This document shows, in pieces, positions 61,116 to 64,000 of a stretch of DNA of 64,000 bases. The stretch's first letter is position 1; every line of letters starts with the position of its first letter. Source of the DNA: Marinisporobacter balticus (lineage in GTDB: Bacteria > Bacillota > Clostridia > Peptostreptococcales > Thermotaleaceae); contig NZ_SLWV01000015.1 of assembly GCF_004345705.1 (NCBI RefSeq), positions 1 to 64,000 on the forward strand, in the 5' to 3' direction. The notes under the pieces are model-generated. The model saw only the letters and a list, made by a program, of their open reading frames with translations, did not search any database and was not told the DNA's origin. The translations under genes and the position numbers were made by a program.

Positions 61116-62663
61116 ATTTCAAAGAAAAAAATAGTTTTCATTTCTTTCTGTTGCAGTTTAGTACTTAGTATTATAGTGCTTTTAGGCGCTTTTAATGCGC
61201 ACCCCTATTATGTACGCATGAGCAATATGAATAAAGTTCTTTTGATTTTTTTGTGTATATCTCTATTTGCTTACTATTTGAAATTAGACAAATCACCTCA
61301 ATTAGAGCCTGTACACATAAAAATGCAAAAGGATGATAATCAAAACACAAACACGAATAAACCCTCTGTCCGTTTTCATGATGTTGCAGGTCTTGATGAA
61401 GTAAAAGAAGAGTTAGCAGAAATTATTGACTTCATCAAAGCGCCTCACAAATACCATAAAATGGGCGCAAAAATTCCTAAAGGAATTTTATTTTATGGCC
61501 CCCCTGGGACAGGAAAAACACTATTGGCACAAGCCCTTGCTGGAGAGACTGATTCTAGTTTTTTCCCAACGAGCGGTTCAGAATTTGTTGAAAAATATGT
61601 AGGTGTAGGCGCAAAAAGGGTTCGTTCACTTTTTGAAAAAGCAAAAAAAGGTGCACCTAGTGTAATTTTTATCGATGAAATTGATGCGATAGGTGCAAAG
61701 AGAACAACAGAAAGCAATAACGAAAAAGACCAAACATTAAATCAGCTCCTTATTGAAATGGATGGTTTTCATTCCGAACAGACAATTATTGTCGTCGGTG
61801 CAACAAATCGACTTGATCTTTTAGATGAAGCACTTTTAAGACCTGGTAGATTCGATCGCCACATGTTTATTGGTAACCCTGATCTTCATGCAAGAGAAGA
61901 GATTCTCCACGTCCATACAAAGAATAAACCAATAGATGAAAATGTCAACATAAAGGAATTGGCCAAAAGAACACATGGCATGTCAGGGGCACATCTTTCT
62001 AATATAGCCAATGAAGCTGCTATTCTTGCTGTAAGGAATAATAAAAAGTCTATTGGTATTACTGAGTTTAGTGAGGCCATTGAAAAAGTTATTGCAGGTC
62101 TTCAAAGAAAAAATGCTGTGATCTTAGACAAAGAAAAGCAAAAAGTATCTTACCATGAAGCAGGACACGCGTTGATGGGAAAAATATTAAATACGGATTT
62201 AATATCAAGAGTTTCTATTATTCCTCGTGGTGAAGCTTTAGGATATGTCATGTATTGTCCAGAAGAAGATCGCTATTTAAAAACAACAGCAGAATTAAAA
62301 AACAAAATAAAAGTTTTACTAGGCGGCCGATGTGCAGAACAACTCATCTTCAAAGAAATCTCTACAGGTGCCTCAGATGATTTAAAAAAAGCAAATGCCA
62401 TTGCCTATCAAATGGTTTGTGACTATGGTATGAGTAATCTTCATAATAGAGTTTTTGAACCGTCTTTGGTAAAAAATTGTTATCCTATGATTGATAAAGA
62501 AATAGAAAATATCATAGATGAATGTTATGAAGATGCACTACAGCATTTAACAAATAATCTAGATTTGCTCTCTACCGTAGCCCATAAACTATATGAGAAA
62601 GAAACACTCTCTGGAGAAGAATTTCAAATGCTTGTACAATCTAATTATAGTACCATAACATAA
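61116..62663 (+). CDS. FtsH-like ATP-dependent zinc metalloprotease, short form
   Basis: A membrane-bound AAA protease of about 515 residues, shorter than the 600-650-residue FtsH. Visible are Walker A FYGPPGTGKT, Walker B VIFIDEID, the second region of homology TNRLDLLDEALLRPGRFDR and the zinc site HEAGH, with the third ligand in GASDDLKKA. The reading frame stays open upstream to 61113 and encodes KKKIVFISFCCSLVLSIIVL, a first membrane segment, then a second (VLLIFLCISLFAYYL). GAAAGCAGGTGAT is placed for a start at ATT 61116 or ATA 61113. A GTG at 61176 lies inside the first membrane segment and lacks a site. An out-of-frame ATG is at 61109. Confidence 0.8.
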   Translation: MSKKKIVFISFCCSLVLSIIVLLGAFNAHPYYVRMSNMNKVLLIFLCISLFAYYLKLDKSPQLEPVHIKMQKDDNQNTNTNKPSVRFHDVAGLDEVKEELAEIIDFIKAPHKYHKMGAKIPKGILFYGPPGTGKTLLAQALAGETDSSFFPTSGSEFVEKYVGVGAKRVRSLFEKAKKGAPSVIFIDEIDAIGAKRTTESNNEKDQTLNQLLIEMDGFHSEQTIIVVGATNRLDLLDEALLRPGRFDRHMFIGNPDLHAREEILHVHTKNKPIDENVNIKELAKRTHGMSGAHLSNIANEAAILAVRNNKKSIGITEFSEAIEKVIAGLQRKNAVILDKEKQKVSYHEAGHALMGKILNTDLISRVSIIPRGEALGYVMYCPEEDRYLKTTAELKNKIKVLLGGRCAEQLIFKEISTGASDDLKKANAIAYQMVCDYGMSNLHNRVFEPSLVKNCYPMIDKEIENIIDECYEDALQHLTNNLDLLSTVAHKLYEKETLSGEEFQMLVQSNYSTIT

Positions 62664-62697
62664 AAGAGAGCCACCATTATAATGGTGACTCTCTTTT
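62662..62697. terminator. Bidirectional terminator between ftsH-like gene and thrS
   Basis: AAAAGAGAG (62662-62670) and CTCTCTTTT (62689-62697) enclose a second 7-bp stem, CACCATT/AATGGTG, with one mismatch between. T runs lie on both sides. Confidence 0.92.
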
Positions 62698-62700
62698 ATG

Positions 62701-64000
62701 TTACAATGTTTTATTTTTTATTTCTTCTTCTATTTTGTTTATGAACATTTCAACTTCTTGGCTGCCTAATTCTCCATGGTCTCTAGATCTAACAGAAATA
62801 GTATTTGATTCTTGCTCTTTTTCTCCTACAATGATCATATAAGGAACTTTTTCTAATTGTGCCTCACGGATTTTATATCCTATTTTTTCATTTCTTTCAT
62901 CTATTTCAACATAAATGCCATTTTCTTTAAGCTGATCCGTAATCTTTTGTGCATAGTCTTTGAATTTATCTGCAATCGGCAATATTTTTACCTGTACTGG
63001 GGAAAGCCATGTTGGAAATTTTCCTGCAAAGTGTTCTGTAAGAATACCAATAAATCTCTCTACACTTCCAAATGCAACTCTATGAATAACTACCGGTCTA
63101 TGCTTCTCTCCGTCTTTTCCAACATATGTCAAATCAAATCTCTGTGGTAATTGGAAATCCAATTGAATCGTTCCACATTGCCAAGTCCTACCAATGCAAT
63201 CTTCTAAATGAAAGTCAATTTTCGGTCCATAAAATGCACCATCCCCTTCATTTAATTTATACGGTAGATTTAATTCCTCTAGTGCGGCCTTTAAAGAGCT
63301 TTCAGCAATTTCCCATTCTTCCTCACTACCCATTGAATCCTCAGGTTTCGTAGATAATTCAACACGGTATTTAAATCCAAATCTTGTATATACTTCATCT
63401 ATTAATTTTACTACCCCTTTTATTTCATCTTTAATTTGTTCTGGAAGCATAAATATATGGGCATCATCTTGTGTGAAAGCTCTCACCCGCATAAGACCAT
63501 GCAACGCACCCGATAATTCATGTCTATGCACTCTTCCTATTTCTCCCATTCTGATTGGAAAATCTCTATAAGAGTGCATTTCTGTTTTATATACAAGCAT
63601 TCCGCCTGGACAATTCATGGGTTTAATCGCAAAATCCTCATCATCAATTTTTAAAGCATACATATTTTCCTTATAATGATACCAATGTCCAGAAGTTTCC
63701 CATAGTTTTCTATTTAACATAATCGGCGTTTCTACCTCAACATATTCAGCTTTTCTATGAACTTCTCTCCAGTATTCTAATAATGTATTTTTAAGTTGTG
63801 TTCCCTTTGGCAAGAAAAATGGAAATCCTGGTCCTTCTTCAAGTATTGTAAATAATTTCAACTCTTTTCCTAACTTTCTATGATCTCTCTTTTTGGCTTC
63901 TTCTAATCTATGCAAATGCTCTTCTAATAGTTTTTGTTTTGGGAAAGATGTACCATAGATCCTTTGAAGCATTTGTTTGTTCTCATCTCCACGCCAATAA
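62701..64000 (-). CDS. thrS: Threonyl-tRNA synthetase (C-terminal part; runs out of the window)
   Basis: About 433 residues of ThrRS, open to the right edge; the N-terminal TGS and editing domains lie outside. Before the first ATG inside the window the frame continues with YWRGDENKQ, the usual ThrRS sequence. The class II core shows motif 1, motif 2 RMGEIGRVHRHELSGALHG, the zinc ligands including NCPGG, and motif 3 RVAFGSVERFIGILTEHFAG. The C-terminal anticodon domain has VQVKILPIAD and IRVR-type end. It charges tRNA-Thr. Confidence 0.97.
   Translation of the reverse strand, partial: YWRGDENKQMLQRIYGTSFPKQKLLEEHLHRLEEAKKRDHRKLGKELKLFTILEEGPGFPFFLPKGTQLKNTLLEYWREVHRKAEYVEVETPIMLNRKLWETSGHWYHYKENMYALKIDDEDFAIKPMNCPGGMLVYKTEMHSYRDFPIRMGEIGRVHRHELSGALHGLMRVRAFTQDDAHIFMLPEQIKDEIKGVVKLIDEVYTRFGFKYRVELSTKPEDSMGSEEEWEIAESSLKAALEELNLPYKLNEGDGAFYGPKIDFHLEDCIGRTWQCGTIQLDFQLPQRFDLTYVGKDGEKHRPVVIHRVAFGSVERFIGILTEHFAGKFPTWLSPVQVKILPIADKFKDYAQKITDQLKENGIYVEIDERNEKIGYKIREAQLEKVPYMIIVGEKEQESNTISVRSRDHGELGSQEVEMFINKIEEEIKNKTL

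Overview
The window is low-GC DNA from a spore-forming member of the Clostridia. The support is the AT-rich codon usage, strong AGGAGG-type ribosome-binding sites, two T-box riboswitches, the L20 leader ahead of infC-rpmI-rplT, a GerMN lipoprotein, a butyrate-type ptb gene, and a 16S rRNA 5' end of Clostridia type, perhaps near Alkaliphilus, Caminicella or Crassaminicella (tentative, since only about 165 nt of 16S are present).

Layout. 1-1000: the 5' end of a leftward rRNA operon with two tandem promoters, next to a decayed fragment that looks like the start of iorA. 1-20 kb: mostly leftward housekeeping and metabolic genes: ptb, a TPR protein, an MFS transporter, a membrane protein, a B12-type radical SAM protein, an amidase, a second radical SAM protein, argS with its T-box, a rhomboid protease, a cell-wall amidase, a GerMN lipoprotein, DUF523, mutS2, a U32 peptidase and zapA. 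21-47 kb: an accessory island for surface glycan and envelope. 47-64 kb: pheT, pheS with T-box, a 31-codon yqzL-like gene, trmH, ktrA, ktrB, rplT, rpmI, infC with L20 leader, a four-gene ABC importer, an FtsH-like protease and the 3' part of thrS.

The island is the most interesting part. It sits between pheT and zapA, which lie close together in relatives such as Bacillus subtilis. Its left part encodes DNRLRE and DUF6385 proteins. One carries a ten-unit Asp-Thr-Val repeat. A GT2 glycosyltransferase and a DNRLRE protein share the same C-terminal TPR module. A rightward operon then makes dTDP-L-rhamnose (rmlA, rmlD, rmlB, rmlC) and several multidomain glycosyltransferases, and ends with a protein carrying the motif set of bacterial sialyltransferases. 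A converging leftward operon encodes a legionaminic-acid-type route (legB, legC, legH, legI, legG). It adds a formyltransferase, a PIG-L deacetylase, a second NeuB/SpsE-like synthase, an SpsF-like cytidylyltransferase, a radical SAM/SPASM protein and a PtmE-like nucleotidyltransferase.

Three promoters in the island resemble the sigma-K (late mother cell) consensus, no flagellar gene is present, and several genes resemble B. subtilis sps genes. My working inference is a spore-surface glycoprotein system carrying rhamnose and a modified, possibly N-formylated, nonulosonic acid. The function is inferred; the gene families and sequence signals are read directly. Several island genes use weak start codons, including one apparent AUA.
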